Numbered from the stretch's first letter, positions 27,162 through 36,302 are shown. The stretch is 64,000 nucleotides of DNA from Chryseobacterium sp. 3008163 (GCF_003669035.1 NZ_CP033070.1:4340001-4404000); one strand, 5' to 3'. The notes: generated by a model from the sequence alone, not told the origin. Translations and numbers: made by a program.

Positions 27162-29096
27162 TTATTTTTTATTGATTATTTTTTGATTTTCTAAAGTAAT
27201 TTGTACTACATAAACTCCTGATTCTAAGCTTTTAGACTCGAAATTATTTTGATTAAGATTTTGGCTTTCAATTAAAACTCCTGAAATTGCGTAAATAACT
27301 ACTTTTTTAATATTATTTTTAGATTGAATGATAATTTGTCGATTTTTTGTAAATATGTCTGCAATTTCGAAAGACTCATTATTTCCAATATTTTTATTAA
27401 ACTGAAGATTATAAAAAGGAGTAACAATTTCAAATGTATAATTTTGATTTTCAATGATATTAAGATTTATACCTCCATCTTTTAGATATTCATTTTTTGA
27501 AATCGATTTTACTAAGTTTTTATTTTTATCAAAAATATTGATTGATAATAATTCCTCAGTATTTATTTTTAAACTTAAAATATTATTGTTTTCAGATTTA
27601 ATGATTTCATTTTCAGTTATCAAGTCCGGAGTTTTTCTGATATATGGAATTGTCTTTACTGTATTATTCTCAGACAATTTCAAAAGATAAACACCATCTT
27701 TTAATGAAGATAAATCATTATCAGTCACCGATTTGCGTTCTGGTTTTTCTTGGTTCATATCCGTGACTTCTAAAAGAGTCATACTCTGTAAATCCGGTTT
27801 TATTTGAGATGCATAAAGAGGATCAGTTTTCGGCTGATTATTATCCTGTTTAGAGGTTAGCATTGCCCATTGATTAAAAAGTCCGCCACTTCTTAATGTA
27901 TTGAATTTCACATTAGATGCTAAAACAAATGGAACAATTCCGCCAATATGTCCTAAAGGACCCCAATAAAATGATTCAAGTTTATATTTATTCAGATCCC
28001 ACCAAGCGTAATAGCCTCGTTGAGTATCAATAGTTTTTGAAGTATTTTCGGGATGAATTGCCAAATCAACTGTAGAATGTCCTAAAGTCATGGGTGTTTT
28101 GTTGTGCCAATCATAAACGTCATTTGACTTCAGACATTGTCTCAATTTATTATTGTTGTTATTGGTAACATCATTGATAAAATTATTGGTGAAAAGTTTT
28201 CGCCATAAAAGCGGCCCCCAAAGTAATCCACCATTGTCCTGAAGTACATGATAATTATATTTATCCAGATATTCTGAGGAAATCACTTCAGAAATACTAT
28301 TCGTGTAAGTTTTATACCCGGTATTATTACAAGTATTGAGTACATTCGCGATGAAAGAAGTAAACGGATAAACATCTTTCTCCAAAACACCTTTCTGAAG
28401 CGTTACACCCGAAAAATCATAAGGTCCGTCTCCCATATAAGCATATTTGAAATTCAGATTGGAAGGATTTGAAATATTCAGTTTTTTTAAGGTTGACATT
28501 GCTGCATGAGCACCTTGAGAATAACCGGCCAAGAAATATTCGTTGTATCGTTTCACATTTAACAGAGTCAAAACTTTATTTGCTGCAGTTACAAAATCTA
28601 TTGTTGCAGAGGCTTCGGTAGGATAGTGCACATAAGGATGAGCTCCTTCTCCGGAACCCATTCCAACATAATCAGGAGCCATTAAGATATATCCGTTTAA
28701 AACATAAGAGAGCTCTACTACAAAACCTGCATACAGAACACCTTTGAGATTAGAAGGAACATTTTCGCGGCTGTCGGTTGTTCCGTGATCAGAAACTACA
28801 GTAGAAAGTTTGTAGTTGACGTTTGGGTACATAATAAGCCCAGTCGCTTTTACAAGATTATTATTTTCGTTTTTTGTATAATAGGTTATTTTGTAAGCCT
28901 TTAAACCAGTGTTAAAACTATTCAGATAATTGACAAAATCCGGAGAGTTCTGCTCGCCAAGATTATTTGAAAGAAATCCTGTAACTCCTTGAGGAGTAAG
29001 ATCAAGTTTTTGTTCGAAATTGAAAACGTCTCCTGCTTGTTGTGCAAAATAGAATGAAGCTGTAAGTCCTAAAAATAGAGTAGTTAGTTTTTTCAT
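27162..29096 (-). CDS. Secreted alpha/beta hydrolase with type IX sorting domain
   Basis: This 644-residue protein has a signal peptide (1-18) and a catalytic domain to about 430. The nucleophile elbow reads AGYSQGAHA, with an oxyanion context VVSDHGTTDSREN, as in secretory lipases and S9-like esterases. A linker of about 130 residues leads to a C-terminal type IX secretion sorting domain (about 575-644, ISGVLIESQNLN...SGVYVVQITLENQK). It is therefore exported by T9SS, cleaved and held on or released from the cell surface. Substrate unknown; a lipase or peptidase role is possible. Confidence 0.8.
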   Translation of the reverse strand: MKKLTTLFLGLTASFYFAQQAGDVFNFEQKLDLTPQGVTGFLSNNLGEQNSPDFVNYLNSFNTGLKAYKITYYTKNENNNLVKATGLIMYPNVNYKLSTVVSDHGTTDSRENVPSNLKGVLYAGFVVELSYVLNGYILMAPDYVGMGSGEGAHPYVHYPTEASATIDFVTAANKVLTLLNVKRYNEYFLAGYSQGAHAAMSTLKKLNISNPSNLNFKYAYMGDGPYDFSGVTLQKGVLEKDVYPFTSFIANVLNTCNNTGYKTYTNSISEVISSEYLDKYNYHVLQDNGGLLWGPLLWRKLFTNNFINDVTNNNNNKLRQCLKSNDVYDWHNKTPMTLGHSTVDLAIHPENTSKTIDTQRGYYAWWDLNKYKLESFYWGPLGHIGGIVPFVLASNVKFNTLRSGGLFNQWAMLTSKQDNNQPKTDPLYASQIKPDLQSMTLLEVTDMNQEKPERKSVTDNDLSSLKDGVYLLKLSENNTVKTIPYIRKTPDLITENEIIKSENNNILSLKINTEELLSINIFDKNKNLVKSISKNEYLKDGGINLNIIENQNYTFEIVTPFYNLQFNKNIGNNESFEIADIFTKNRQIIIQSKNNIKKVVIYAISGVLIESQNLNQNNFESKSLESGVYVVQITLENQKIINKK

Positions 29097-29192
29097 GTTT
29101 ATATTTTTCAGTTAAATTAAAAAATTCCTGTAAATAATAAATATTTAAAATTAAAAACAGCTATTTGTTGAATATTAATTTATAAAAATGAA

Positions 29193-29220
29193 AAAAGTCT
29201 GATCATTTGATCAGACTTTT
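29193..29220 (-). terminator. Rho-independent terminator
   Basis: AAAAGTCTGATCA pairs with TGATCAGACTTTT across 29193-29220 with a tiny loop. It lies 23 bases after the acyl-CoA dehydrogenase stop on the minus strand. Confidence 0.7.
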
Positions 29221-29242
29221 CTTCAATATGTTTTTCAACTCT

Positions 29243-30421
29243 TTAAAAAGCATTAAATCCTGTAATATCCAGACCTGTAATCAATAAATGAACATCGTGC
29301 GTCCCTTCATATGTAATCACAGATTCTAAATTGGCAGCGTGTCTCATCATCGGAAATTCTCCCATAATTCCCATTCCGCCAAGAATTTGGCGAGATTCTC
29401 TTGCAATGTCAATTGCCATCTTTACGTTGTTTCTTTTCGCCATCGAGATTTGAGCTGGTGTCGCTTTGTGATCATTTTTCAATGTTCCTAATTGTAAACA
29501 AAGTAATTGAGCCTTAGTGATTTCAGTTAAAAATTCAGCTAATTTTTTTTGCTGCAACTGGAATGCACCCACCGGTTTTCCGAATTGTTTTCTTTCTTTA
29601 GAATATTGAACAGCGGTGCAATAACAATCAATTGCAGCACCAATTACGCCCCACGAAATTCCGTATCGTGCAGAGTTTAAACAAGATAAAGGTCCTTTCA
29701 ATCCTGTAACTCCCGGAAGTAGATTTTCTTTAGGAACTTTTACATTATTAAATACCAATTCTCCAGTTTTAGAAGCTCTCAAACTCCATTTATTGTGTGT
29801 TTCGGGAGTTGTAAAGCCTTCCATGCCTCTTTCAACAATTAATCCCTGCACTTTTCCTTCTTCGTTTTTAGCCCAAATAACGGCAATATCGCAAAGGGGA
29901 GAGTTGGTAATCCACATTTTAGCACCATTCAAAAGATAATGATCACCCATATCTTTAAACTGAGATTCCATAGAACTAGGATCTGAACCATGATTTGGCT
30001 CAGTCAACCCGAAAGAACCAATCATTTCACCGGAAGCTAGTTTGGGTAAGTATTTTCTTTTCTGCTCCTCAGAACCAAACTCGTTGATGGGAAACATGAC
30101 TAATGAACTTTGAACAGACGCTGCAGAACGTACAGCAGAATCTCCTCTCTCCAATTCCTGCATAATCAAACCGTAAGAGATCTGATCAAGACCAGAACCA
30201 CCATATTCTTCAGGAATGTAAGGGCCTAAAGCTCCGATTTTCCCCAATTCTTGCATCAAATTTGGTAAATCGGTGTGATCTTGGGCAGCCTGATCAATAT
30301 TCGGCATTACAAAACTTTCAACCCAATCTCTTACAGACTGGCGGATAAGCTTGTGTTCTTCGGTAAGTAAAGCATCAATTCCGTAGTAATCGGGAATGCT
30401 TGTAAGAGGATAATATGACAT
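29243..30421 (-). CDS. gcdH: Acyl-CoA dehydrogenase, probably glutaryl-CoA dehydrogenase
   Basis: This 392-residue flavoprotein shows the acyl-CoA dehydrogenase pattern: GLTEPNHGSDPSSMES, MWITNSPLCD, and the catalytic glutamate in VITYEGTHDVH near residue 373. The tail and the active-site YEGT motif are those of the glutaryl-CoA dehydrogenase group, which oxidises and decarboxylates glutaryl-CoA to crotonyl-CoA in lysine/tryptophan breakdown. Another straight-chain acyl-CoA substrate cannot be excluded. No partner genes of that pathway lie nearby. A Nudix-type regulator lies upstream on the same strand. Confidence 0.8.
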   Translation of the reverse strand: MSYYPLTSIPDYYGIDALLTEEHKLIRQSVRDWVESFVMPNIDQAAQDHTDLPNLMQELGKIGALGPYIPEEYGGSGLDQISYGLIMQELERGDSAVRSAASVQSSLVMFPINEFGSEEQKRKYLPKLASGEMIGSFGLTEPNHGSDPSSMESQFKDMGDHYLLNGAKMWITNSPLCDIAVIWAKNEEGKVQGLIVERGMEGFTTPETHNKWSLRASKTGELVFNNVKVPKENLLPGVTGLKGPLSCLNSARYGISWGVIGAAIDCYCTAVQYSKERKQFGKPVGAFQLQQKKLAEFLTEITKAQLLCLQLGTLKNDHKATPAQISMAKRNNVKMAIDIARESRQILGGMGIMGEFPMMRHAANLESVITYEGTHDVHLLITGLDITGFNAF

Positions 30422-30491
30422 GTAATTTAATTTTCCTAAAAATAATACTTTTCACTTGGTCTGCGAAAATTTTTTAAGAAAAATAAAAAAA

Positions 30492-31232
30492 CTATTCTTT
30501 GATGAATTTGTAGAGATAAGGAGCCTTATTAGCAGAACCGTCGAAAAGTTTTTCCATTCTTTCTAATGAATTCATGCTCAATATTTTACGTTGGAAGTTA
30601 TTTCGTCTGAATTTTTCACCTAAAATTGTTTCATAAAGTGATTGTAAATCTTTCATGGTGAATTTCTCTGGTAAAAGATTACTTGCAGCGATTTGAGTAT
30701 CAATGTTTTTGCGTAAATATTCCAAACCTTCAGCGATTACTCTGTCGTGATCAAATGCCATATCTGGAAGCTTGTTTACCTCAAACCATGCACAAGTTTC
30801 ATTAAAAGCATCAGGAAATGTATTGGTTAAAGAAAAATCAATCAGACTGCAATATCCTACGGTGATGAATCTCTGTAGAATCCAGTGGTCTTTTGGTACT
30901 TCAAGACCTTTGTTTTCCATCAAAGTTCTGTGGATATTATTTTGGGTACGATCTAATCTGCCAAAAGTATGAAACTGTTCCAAAAATAAGCCCTTAAGAT
31001 GTGTTCTTTCGTACAAAACGCGATCCGCTGCTTCTCTTAGATCTTCATCTATAAAAACGAAACCGCCGGGAAGCGACCACAAATCGAGATCATGGTATTT
31101 AAGCAACAAAACTTTTAGAATGTTGTCATGAAAACCAAAAATTGTACAGTCTACGGATAGATTGGGTATAAAGTCTTTGCTTTCGACAAGTTCTTTAAGG
31201 GTTTCAATGTTTCTATTATGGTCAGTTTTCAT
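30492..31232 (-). CDS. NrtR-like Nudix-domain transcriptional regulator
   Basis: This 246-residue protein joins an N-terminal Nudix fold (about 20-155) to a C-terminal winged helix (about 170-235, MKDLQSLYETILGEKFRRNN). The Nudix box is degenerate: GGFVFIDEDLREAADRVLYE lacks the REXXEE signature, which argues for ligand sensing without hydrolysis. This is the NrtR pattern, where regulators bind ADP-ribose-type ligands and control NAD or sugar metabolism. Target genes are not apparent. A paralogue lies at 62082-62831 with the same architecture. Confidence 0.72.
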   Translation of the reverse strand: MKTDHNRNIETLKELVESKDFIPNLSVDCTIFGFHDNILKVLLLKYHDLDLWSLPGGFVFIDEDLREAADRVLYERTHLKGLFLEQFHTFGRLDRTQNNIHRTLMENKGLEVPKDHWILQRFITVGYCSLIDFSLTNTFPDAFNETCAWFEVNKLPDMAFDHDRVIAEGLEYLRKNIDTQIAASNLLPEKFTMKDLQSLYETILGEKFRRNNFQRKILSMNSLERMEKLFDGSANKAPYLYKFIKE

Positions 31233-31505
31233 GCAGTAAAAATAAAATTATTTTTTAAATTTTATTCATACTAATTTTAAAATAAGAATATTACTGTTTA
31301 AAAAAAACATTTGTGGGTAGAGCATTAGGAAAAACAAGTTAATGATTTAGTAATGTTTTTAGCTGCTTCGTTTTTCAATACGTTTCAAATAACTCATGAC
31401 AAACATACAGCTTTTACACTAAAACGATATAAATGTGGAAAAAAGGTGGAGAAGAAGGTACTCTAGTTTCAGTAACATCTTTCTTGTTTACTTGAATAAT
31501 TGATT

Positions 31506-31737
31506 TTAAAAAGGAAGTATCATGACCGAATTGTTTGTATACGGACCAATTGTGTTGGCATGATAACCGCTGATCCAAAAATTCCCACCTCGTAATTTTG
31601 TCTTAACTTCTGGAAAACGTTTGGAAATTTCTTTAGTCGTGATACTTTTTACTTTCATGCAAATTTCATTTACAGAGAGATTAGGAATACTTTGAATCAG
31701 AAAATGAACCCCGTTTTCTTCATATCCGAGGCAGAGC
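31506..31737 (-). pseudogene. Remnant of an IS200/IS605-type transposase (TnpA)
   Basis: The minus frame reads GVHFLIQSIPNLSVNEI, VKSITTKEISKRFPEVKTK and RGGNFWISGYHANTIG before a stop at 31506. This matches the conserved middle of Y1 (HUH) transposases, whose motif is normally HVHFLIQ; here the first His is Gly. The N-terminus and the region after the GYHANT segment, which should hold the catalytic Tyr and end helices, are missing. It is a dead fragment of a single-strand transposing element; the usual left and right hairpins were not identified. Confidence 0.6.
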
Positions 31738-31741
31738 TTCT

Positions 31742-31861
31742 AGATTAAAATTCGTACTCAATTCTGTAAAAAGTTCCGATGTTGAAAAATACTGGACAAA
31801 AGCTGGCTTTCCTTTTCTACCTCTCACTCAAGAATTTCACAAGCTTCTGCAAGAATATTAA
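31742..31861 (+). pseudogene. Unidentified C-terminal gene fragment
   Basis: A frame without start reads RGRASRLKFVLNSVKSSDVE, KYWTKAGFPFLPLTQEFHKL and ends LLQEY with TAA at 31859-31861. The residue composition is protein-like. I do not recognise the family. It overlaps the edge of the transposase remnant region, so the parent gene was probably broken there. Confidence 0.3.
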
Positions 31862-32043
31862 CCAATGAAAAAAGAATATATCCGTTAGATTGACGATATC
31901 CGCAGTTCTGTTTAGACTGCGTTTTACACTCTTCCACAATTAATAGATACTATAATAGATGTGATTAGTAATCAGGGAATATTTTTTCAACTTCAATTTT
32001 AAAGGTGTCTATCCTAACGTAAATAGAAAGTTTGAACTTAAAA

Positions 32044-32071
32044 CAAAAGCCACTCAATAGAATGGCTTTGT
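32044..32071 (-). terminator. Probable terminator
   Basis: AAAAGCCA pairs with TGGCTTTG with one bulge and A/T-rich tails, about 50 bases beyond the stop of the surface-protein gene at 32121. T runs lie on both sides, so it can work in either direction. Confidence 0.5.
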
Positions 32072-32120
32072 TTTTAATGTAGTGTCACTACATCATATAG
32101 CTTTTCAAAAGCTTTGAAAA

Positions 32121-33617
32121 TTATTTAATCGTAATTGACATATTCGGAACTACGATATCTCCGGTAGATCCTGAATACCGTTGAACAAATATTTCTATAT
32201 AATCATTATTTAAAAGTTCAGTGGTTGCATTAATAGGAATCACAACTATATCGTTGACAGCTGAACCTCTTCCATACACTTTAAACTGACTCAATACGGT
32301 TCCGTTTTTTGCAATATAAATTATATACGTTCCGGCTGCAGGTACCTGAAATGATACAGAACCTGTAATTTGAAATATTCTCTTGTTTTTACCCAGGTAC
32401 TTCAATCTATTCGGGACTGCGCCGTCTGTTGAAAATCTAAATAAATTGCTAGATGTGGAAATTGATGTTATGCTACCGATTTTTACGATATTACTTGGGT
32501 TACTTGTGTTGAAACTAACGCCAATACCACTTCCGACAGCATAGTCTACGGTAAAATCTCCAACTGCATTGTTGTCAGATTCCGTAGGGATTCCGGAAGA
32601 TCTTACAATCCAGTTGTTATTAAAATTATATCCCGGAAATATCCCTGTAGCGTATGGTTTAACATAGCCTCCTATATTGGTACCGGTAAAGACTAGAGAT
32701 TCAAGAATTCCGCTCCCCACTGAGAGACCAGCCGTAGAAACATCAAAACCAGTTGCTGTACCACTTTCTACATGGGTGAAACCGCCTTGTTTTTCTACAA
32801 GACTAAATGTGCCGGTCAGCTTCTCGTAAGTTCCTGAATTATTAGCAAACCAACCTAAATTACTAAGTAATAACTGTGATATATTGTTGTAAGTTATTCC
32901 ATTAGTATTCGCTGAAAATTGAACAATACTCAAAAAAACCAGACCGAAGCCTGAAATTGTTCCTACTGAATTGGAACCAGCAACCACGCAATCTCTAAAA
33001 ACAAGGTTTTGTGCAGCGGTACCACTAAGATTAAATACACTTCCTCCTGAAGCGATCAATGTAACATTTTTTATACTTCCACCGATGGCACCTTCAAAGA
33101 TGTTTCCGGTAGGTCGGATAATGATATCATTGTTGGTGTCAAGACCGTGTATATATGAATTATTTATATCGATTGGAAAATTAAACTGTACCTGACCATT
33201 AATTTCATATAAAGTATTGGGGTTCATGACGTATTTTGCTCCTGCACCGGCTGTTAATTCTGCGGAGAGTACCGTAGATAAGACGTCTGTAGATTTAATA
33301 CGTTTAAAATTTGATCTTTCGGTTAAACTGCTTCCCACAGCAGACCATGATCCTGCTGGACTAACGTAATAATAAAAAAGCTTCAAAGTAGTATCATACA
33401 CTAGTAATCCGTCAACGGGCGATGCTATTGCGATTCTTTGCGCTGTGGTCATTCTTGGAGCCAGCATCCCTTTGCTTGTCGAGCTTAGATCTAAGATAGA
33501 ACTTGCGTCTGGTGTTGTTGTGCCAATTCCAACTTGGGAATTTATTGATATACTGAATACAAGCAATGTGAACAGTAATGTTTTTTGATAATAATAAATA
33601 ATATAATTCTTAATCAT
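32121..33617 (-). CDS. Large 'VGIGTTTP' secreted surface protein
   Basis: This 498-residue protein has a signal peptide (1-28, ending NSQ) followed by VGIGTTTPDASSILDLSS, KGMLAPRM and GLLVYDTT. That order is typical of flavobacterial fibre-like or phage-tail-like surface proteins. The central 300 residues are Gly, Ser, Thr and Asn-rich and probably a beta-helix or beta-sandwich; the last 100 residues resemble a C1q/TNF-like trimeric head. It is related to the frameshifted protein at 734-1998. Expect a cell-surface adhesin or fibre; no enzymatic motif is seen. Confidence 0.65.
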   Translation of the reverse strand: MIKNYIIYYYQKTLLFTLLVFSISINSQVGIGTTTPDASSILDLSSTSKGMLAPRMTTAQRIAIASPVDGLLVYDTTLKLFYYYVSPAGSWSAVGSSLTERSNFKRIKSTDVLSTVLSAELTAGAGAKYVMNPNTLYEINGQVQFNFPIDINNSYIHGLDTNNDIIIRPTGNIFEGAIGGSIKNVTLIASGGSVFNLSGTAAQNLVFRDCVVAGSNSVGTISGFGLVFLSIVQFSANTNGITYNNISQLLLSNLGWFANNSGTYEKLTGTFSLVEKQGGFTHVESGTATGFDVSTAGLSVGSGILESLVFTGTNIGGYVKPYATGIFPGYNFNNNWIVRSSGIPTESDNNAVGDFTVDYAVGSGIGVSFNTSNPSNIVKIGSITSISTSSNLFRFSTDGAVPNRLKYLGKNKRIFQITGSVSFQVPAAGTYIIYIAKNGTVLSQFKVYGRGSAVNDIVVIPINATTELLNNDYIEIFVQRYSGSTGDIVVPNMSITIK

Positions 33618-33972
33618 AATAAATAAATTTTAAAGATTTTAAAATATTGAAATAATTTATTTCAGAATATTTTAACTTCAATTTGAGTAATAATAAGTGG
33701 TTGGATATAGAGGGTGTAAAAATGATATTTTATATAAAATACTGAAAATATGTATTTTATGCATTTGCAAATGTAAGATAAATAATATGAACATAACTAT
33801 AATTTTTTAAAATATCTCAAATAATAATGAATAATTGTATTTTTATTATTTTAAAATTATTAATTATATGTAAATATTTTTATTAAATATGTAATGTTTT
33901 TTATAAAATAAATGTTTATATTTTAAACATTTATTTTTGTATTAAATGAATTATTTCGTAATAAAACAATTA
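33618..33972. other. Very AT-rich intergenic region
   Basis: This stretch is almost entirely A and T, without open frames of note. It should hold the promoter of the divergent surface-protein gene, though no clear -7/-33 pair was seen on the minus strand. A 13-bp hairpin (33906-33918 with 33924-33936, AAATAAATGTTTA and its complement) is followed by a short T run and could act as a terminator or a DNA-structure element. Confidence 0.45.
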
Positions 33973-34002
33973 TTGATTAATAGTTTAAACTTACTATCTT
34001 TG
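33973..34002 (+). promoter_or_regulatory. Bacteroidota promoter
   Basis: TTG at 33973-33975 and TATCTTTG at 33995-34002 are separated by 19 bases, matching the TTG-N19-21-TAnnTTTG consensus of the Bacteroidota primary sigma factor. This is the best promoter in the window. It drives a structured leader and then the small membrane protein at 34195. Confidence 0.65.
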
Positions 34003-34008
34003 TGGCGT

Positions 34009-34101
34009 TCATTGATAAAATATTTCTCTATATAAATAGAGATTTTCTCCATTAAATCAATGACCTACTTATTAAAGATAAATTTTTAATAAGTAGGTCA
34101 T
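34009..34101 (+). ncRNA. Structured leader or small RNA, candidate
   Basis: Directly after a strong promoter, three stems can form. TCATTGAT (34009-34016) pairs with ATCAATGA (34056-34063). Inside it TCTCTAT (34025-34031) pairs with ATAGAGA (34036-34042). ATGACCTACTTATTAAA (34060-34076) pairs perfectly with 34085-34101. The outer stem and the last stem share 34060-34063 and so compete at that end. No T run follows the last hairpin, so it is not a standard terminator. It could be a regulatory leader for the gene at 34195 or an independent RNA. Confidence 0.35.
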
Positions 34102-34194
34102 GTTGAAGAAAGTTAGATACTCATCCTGTGAATTAAATTACCACTTAACAATTGTTCTGTGAAGAGCTTTGTTAAATTTTAAAAGAGTATTACT

Positions 34195-34497
34195 ATGGCA
34201 AGATTTTTAAACCAATTTTTTGATTGGAATACTGTACAAAATAAAATAATAATTTTCATATTCTTTGTCAATATTGTACTCGTTGCATTGCCAAATGAAT
34301 TAAAAAAATGCTTATTTTTAGATCATTCAATGGTTGACTTTAGAAAGTATTCTCTCAATATATTTCTATTAACTTCAATTATTCTTCTAATTACATTTAT
34401 TAAATATAAGCTCAATGTTAGAAGTAGAGATAAGGAGAAAATGTATTATAATTATGGGCGGATAAAATATCGATTTATAAAACCTTATGCGAAATAA
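34195..34497 (+). CDS. Small membrane protein, hypothetical
   Basis: A 100-residue protein with two hydrophobic segments (about 18-36 and 57-76), a basic C-terminus and no recognised family. It follows a promoter and structured leader, and its stop is overlapped by a second small frame (34487-34585). The upstream leader and its AT-rich neighbourhood suggest an acquired or mobile origin. It may also be a part of a longer gene broken near 34490. Confidence 0.45.
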   Translation: MARFLNQFFDWNTVQNKIIIFIFFVNIVLVALPNELKKCLFLDHSMVDFRKYSLNIFLLTSIILLITFIKYKLNVRSRDKEKMYYNYGRIKYRFIKPYAK

Positions 34498-34585
34498 AAT
34501 TGAAAAAGATTTGATCGAAGTTTATTATCTCTTTATATTTAGAGGGGTAGGCAGTTGTGTAGGTAACGTAGTTACGGACTACTAA
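34487..34585 (+). CDS. Possible 32-residue peptide or frameshifted C-terminus
   Basis: ATG 34487 starts inside the preceding gene and the frame reads MRNKIEKDLIEVYYLFIFRG, continuing VGSCVGNVVTDY, with TAA at 34583-34585. It may be a small peptide translated by coupling, or the true C-terminus of the preceding protein after a frameshift. The GVGSCVGNVV stretch is unusual for random DNA, but no ribosome site is clear. Confidence 0.25.
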   Translation: MRNKIEKDLIEVYYLFIFRGVGSCVGNVVTDY

Positions 34586-34617
34586 GAATCTTACTAAGTG
34601 TTATTATTCCAAGGGGT

Positions 34618-35464
34618 CATCATACTTTTTTAGGTATCTTATTTTACGCTCAAAATCAAAGTTTCAGTTACGAGTACAAATTTGTTAAGGATTCTACGGA
34701 AGGAAATAAAATCGAAACAGAATTGATGGTTTTAAATGTTTTTTCAAAAGGTTCTCAGTTTTATAGCAAGCCTTTAGCAGAAGCTGATTCTGTGAGGGAA
34801 GCTGAAGTGGAAAAACAAATAAAAGAAGGAAATACTAATATTGATTTGACAAAATTGGCTTTAAAAGGAAAGATTAAGCACATGGTTGAAAAAAGCTATC
34901 CCGACTATCACGTGAATACTTTTGTGAAACTGGGAAGTGATGAGTATATTGTTGAAGACAGCAGAAAACAAGATTGGAAAATCTCACCCGAAAAAGAAAA
35001 AGTAGGGGAGTTTGTGGCTCAAAAAAGCGACTTGCAACTTTGCCGGCAGAACCTGGACTGCTTGGTTTACAACAGAGATTCCAATACAAGACGGTCCCTA
35101 TAAATTCTACAGTTTGCCAGGGTTGATTATTAAACTTGAAGACAACACTCAATCTCATATTTATGAGTTAAAGGGAATTAGAAAATTAAATAAAAATATT
35201 TCATTTATAAGTTTTAAAGAGAAAAAACGAATTACACCTTTGATAGAGGTAGATTATAAAAAATTTAAAAAGGCATTTGTAGATTACAGAGAAGATCCGA
35301 CAAAAGCAGCAAGACAATTCGCTCCCAAAGGTTTGTTTTCAGATATGAAAGATGCTTCCGGAAATCCCGTTGATATGGATGAAGTTTTAAGGGATAGCCA
35401 TAAAAGACAAATGGAGGCCAATAAGAAAAACAATAATCTTTTAGAGCTCGATTTATTACAATAA
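34618..35464 (+). pseudogene. GLPGLI family protein, 5'-truncated and frameshifted
   Basis: The frame begins mid-signal-peptide (FLGILFYAQNQSFSYEYK) with no start codon upstream. It reads to a break at the six-A run 35031-35036, where removing one A gives QKATCNFAGRTWTAWFT and joins the second frame to 35464. The second part has PYKFYSLPGLIIKLEDN, the hallmark of the GLPGLI family (secreted flavobacterial proteins of unknown function). The missing 5' end points to rearrangement with the small genes upstream; the internal shift may be an error or decay. A strong terminator follows. Confidence 0.65.
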
Positions 35465-35465
35465 A

Positions 35466-35495
35466 AAACGCCCGAAACTTTAGTTTCGGGCGTTT
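35466..35495. terminator. Strong bidirectional terminator
   Basis: AAACGCCCGAAACT pairs perfectly with AGTTTCGGGCGTTT around a two-base turn, GC-rich at its base and flanked by A and T runs. It lies just after the GLPGLI stop and 21 bases from the transaldolase stop, serving both convergent genes. Confidence 0.8.
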
Positions 35496-35515
35496 GTATT
35501 TAAAACTTAAAATGA

Positions 35516-36168
35516 TTAAGCTAATTTATGAGAATCTGCAATAAACTGAGCCAATCCGCTATCCGTTAATGGGTGCTTCAACAAACTCAAGATTGGAGGA
35601 AGTGGTGAAGTGATCACATCCGCGCCGATTTTAGCACAGTCAATAATGTGCATAGAATGACGGATAGATGCTGCCAGAATTTCAGTTTCGTACATGTAGT
35701 TATCAAAAACCAATCTGATTTCTTCGATTAAGTTTAAACCGTCTGTAGAAATATCATCTAATCTTCCTAAGAAAGGCGAAACGTAACTAGCACCTGCTTT
35801 AGCAGCCAAAAGAGCCTGTCCAACAGAGAAAATTAAAGTACAATTAGTTCTGATTCCTTTGTCAGAAAAATATTTCAACGCCTTGATACCGTCTTTGATC
35901 ATTGGAATTTTTACCACGATATTTGGGTGAATTGCCGCCAATTCATCACCTTCTTTGATCATCTCTTCGTAAGTTGTAGAAAGTACTTCCGCAGATATAT
36001 CTCCGTCTACGATTTCACAAATTGCTTTGTAATGATTTTAATCGCTTCAGCTCCTCTGATTCCTTCCTTAGCCATCAATGATGGGTTTGTGGTTACACCA
36101 TCCAGAATCCCAAGATCTTTAGCTTCTTTAATTTGCTCTAGGTTTGCAGTGTCAATAAAAAATTTCAT
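35516..36168 (-). pseudogene. Transaldolase / fructose-6-phosphate aldolase, frameshifted
   Basis: The start at 36168 gives [20 protein letters not shown], and the two frames sum to 217 residues, the usual size of the short transaldolase/FSA family. Near 36036 the N-terminal frame runs into a stop; adding one T to the four-T run at 36036-36039 gives [18 protein letters not shown] and joins the second part. The Schiff-base lysine lies in NIVVKIPM and the GRLDD core is intact. The enzyme transfers dihydroxyacetone units in the non-oxidative pentose phosphate pathway, or cleaves fructose 6-phosphate. A single-base loss in the data is likely. Confidence 0.85.
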
Positions 36169-36302
36169 TATGTATAATAGATTTATTACTGCAAAGATAA
36201 TGAATACTTTGTAATTAAATATTGAGATTGTATTACAAAACGGGTTTGTGTGAGAGTCTGAAATTTACTATCTATATTCTAAAAAATGTAACTTTGTTCT
36301 TC

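Larger units (their letters stand above)
31233..32120. other. Gene-poor region of decayed sequences
   Basis: This 888-base stretch has no intact gene. It holds a transposase fragment on the minus strand (31506-31737) and a protein-like fragment on the plus strand ending at 31861. Its right edge carries the terminator of the large surface-protein gene (about 32044-32071). The rest shows stop-ridden frames in all six readings. Confidence 0.55.

Noticed and set aside
31352..31470. A plus frame reading MFLAASFFNTFQITHDKHTA.
   Set aside because: It is short, has no ribosome-binding site and lies in the decayed region; no family is recognised.
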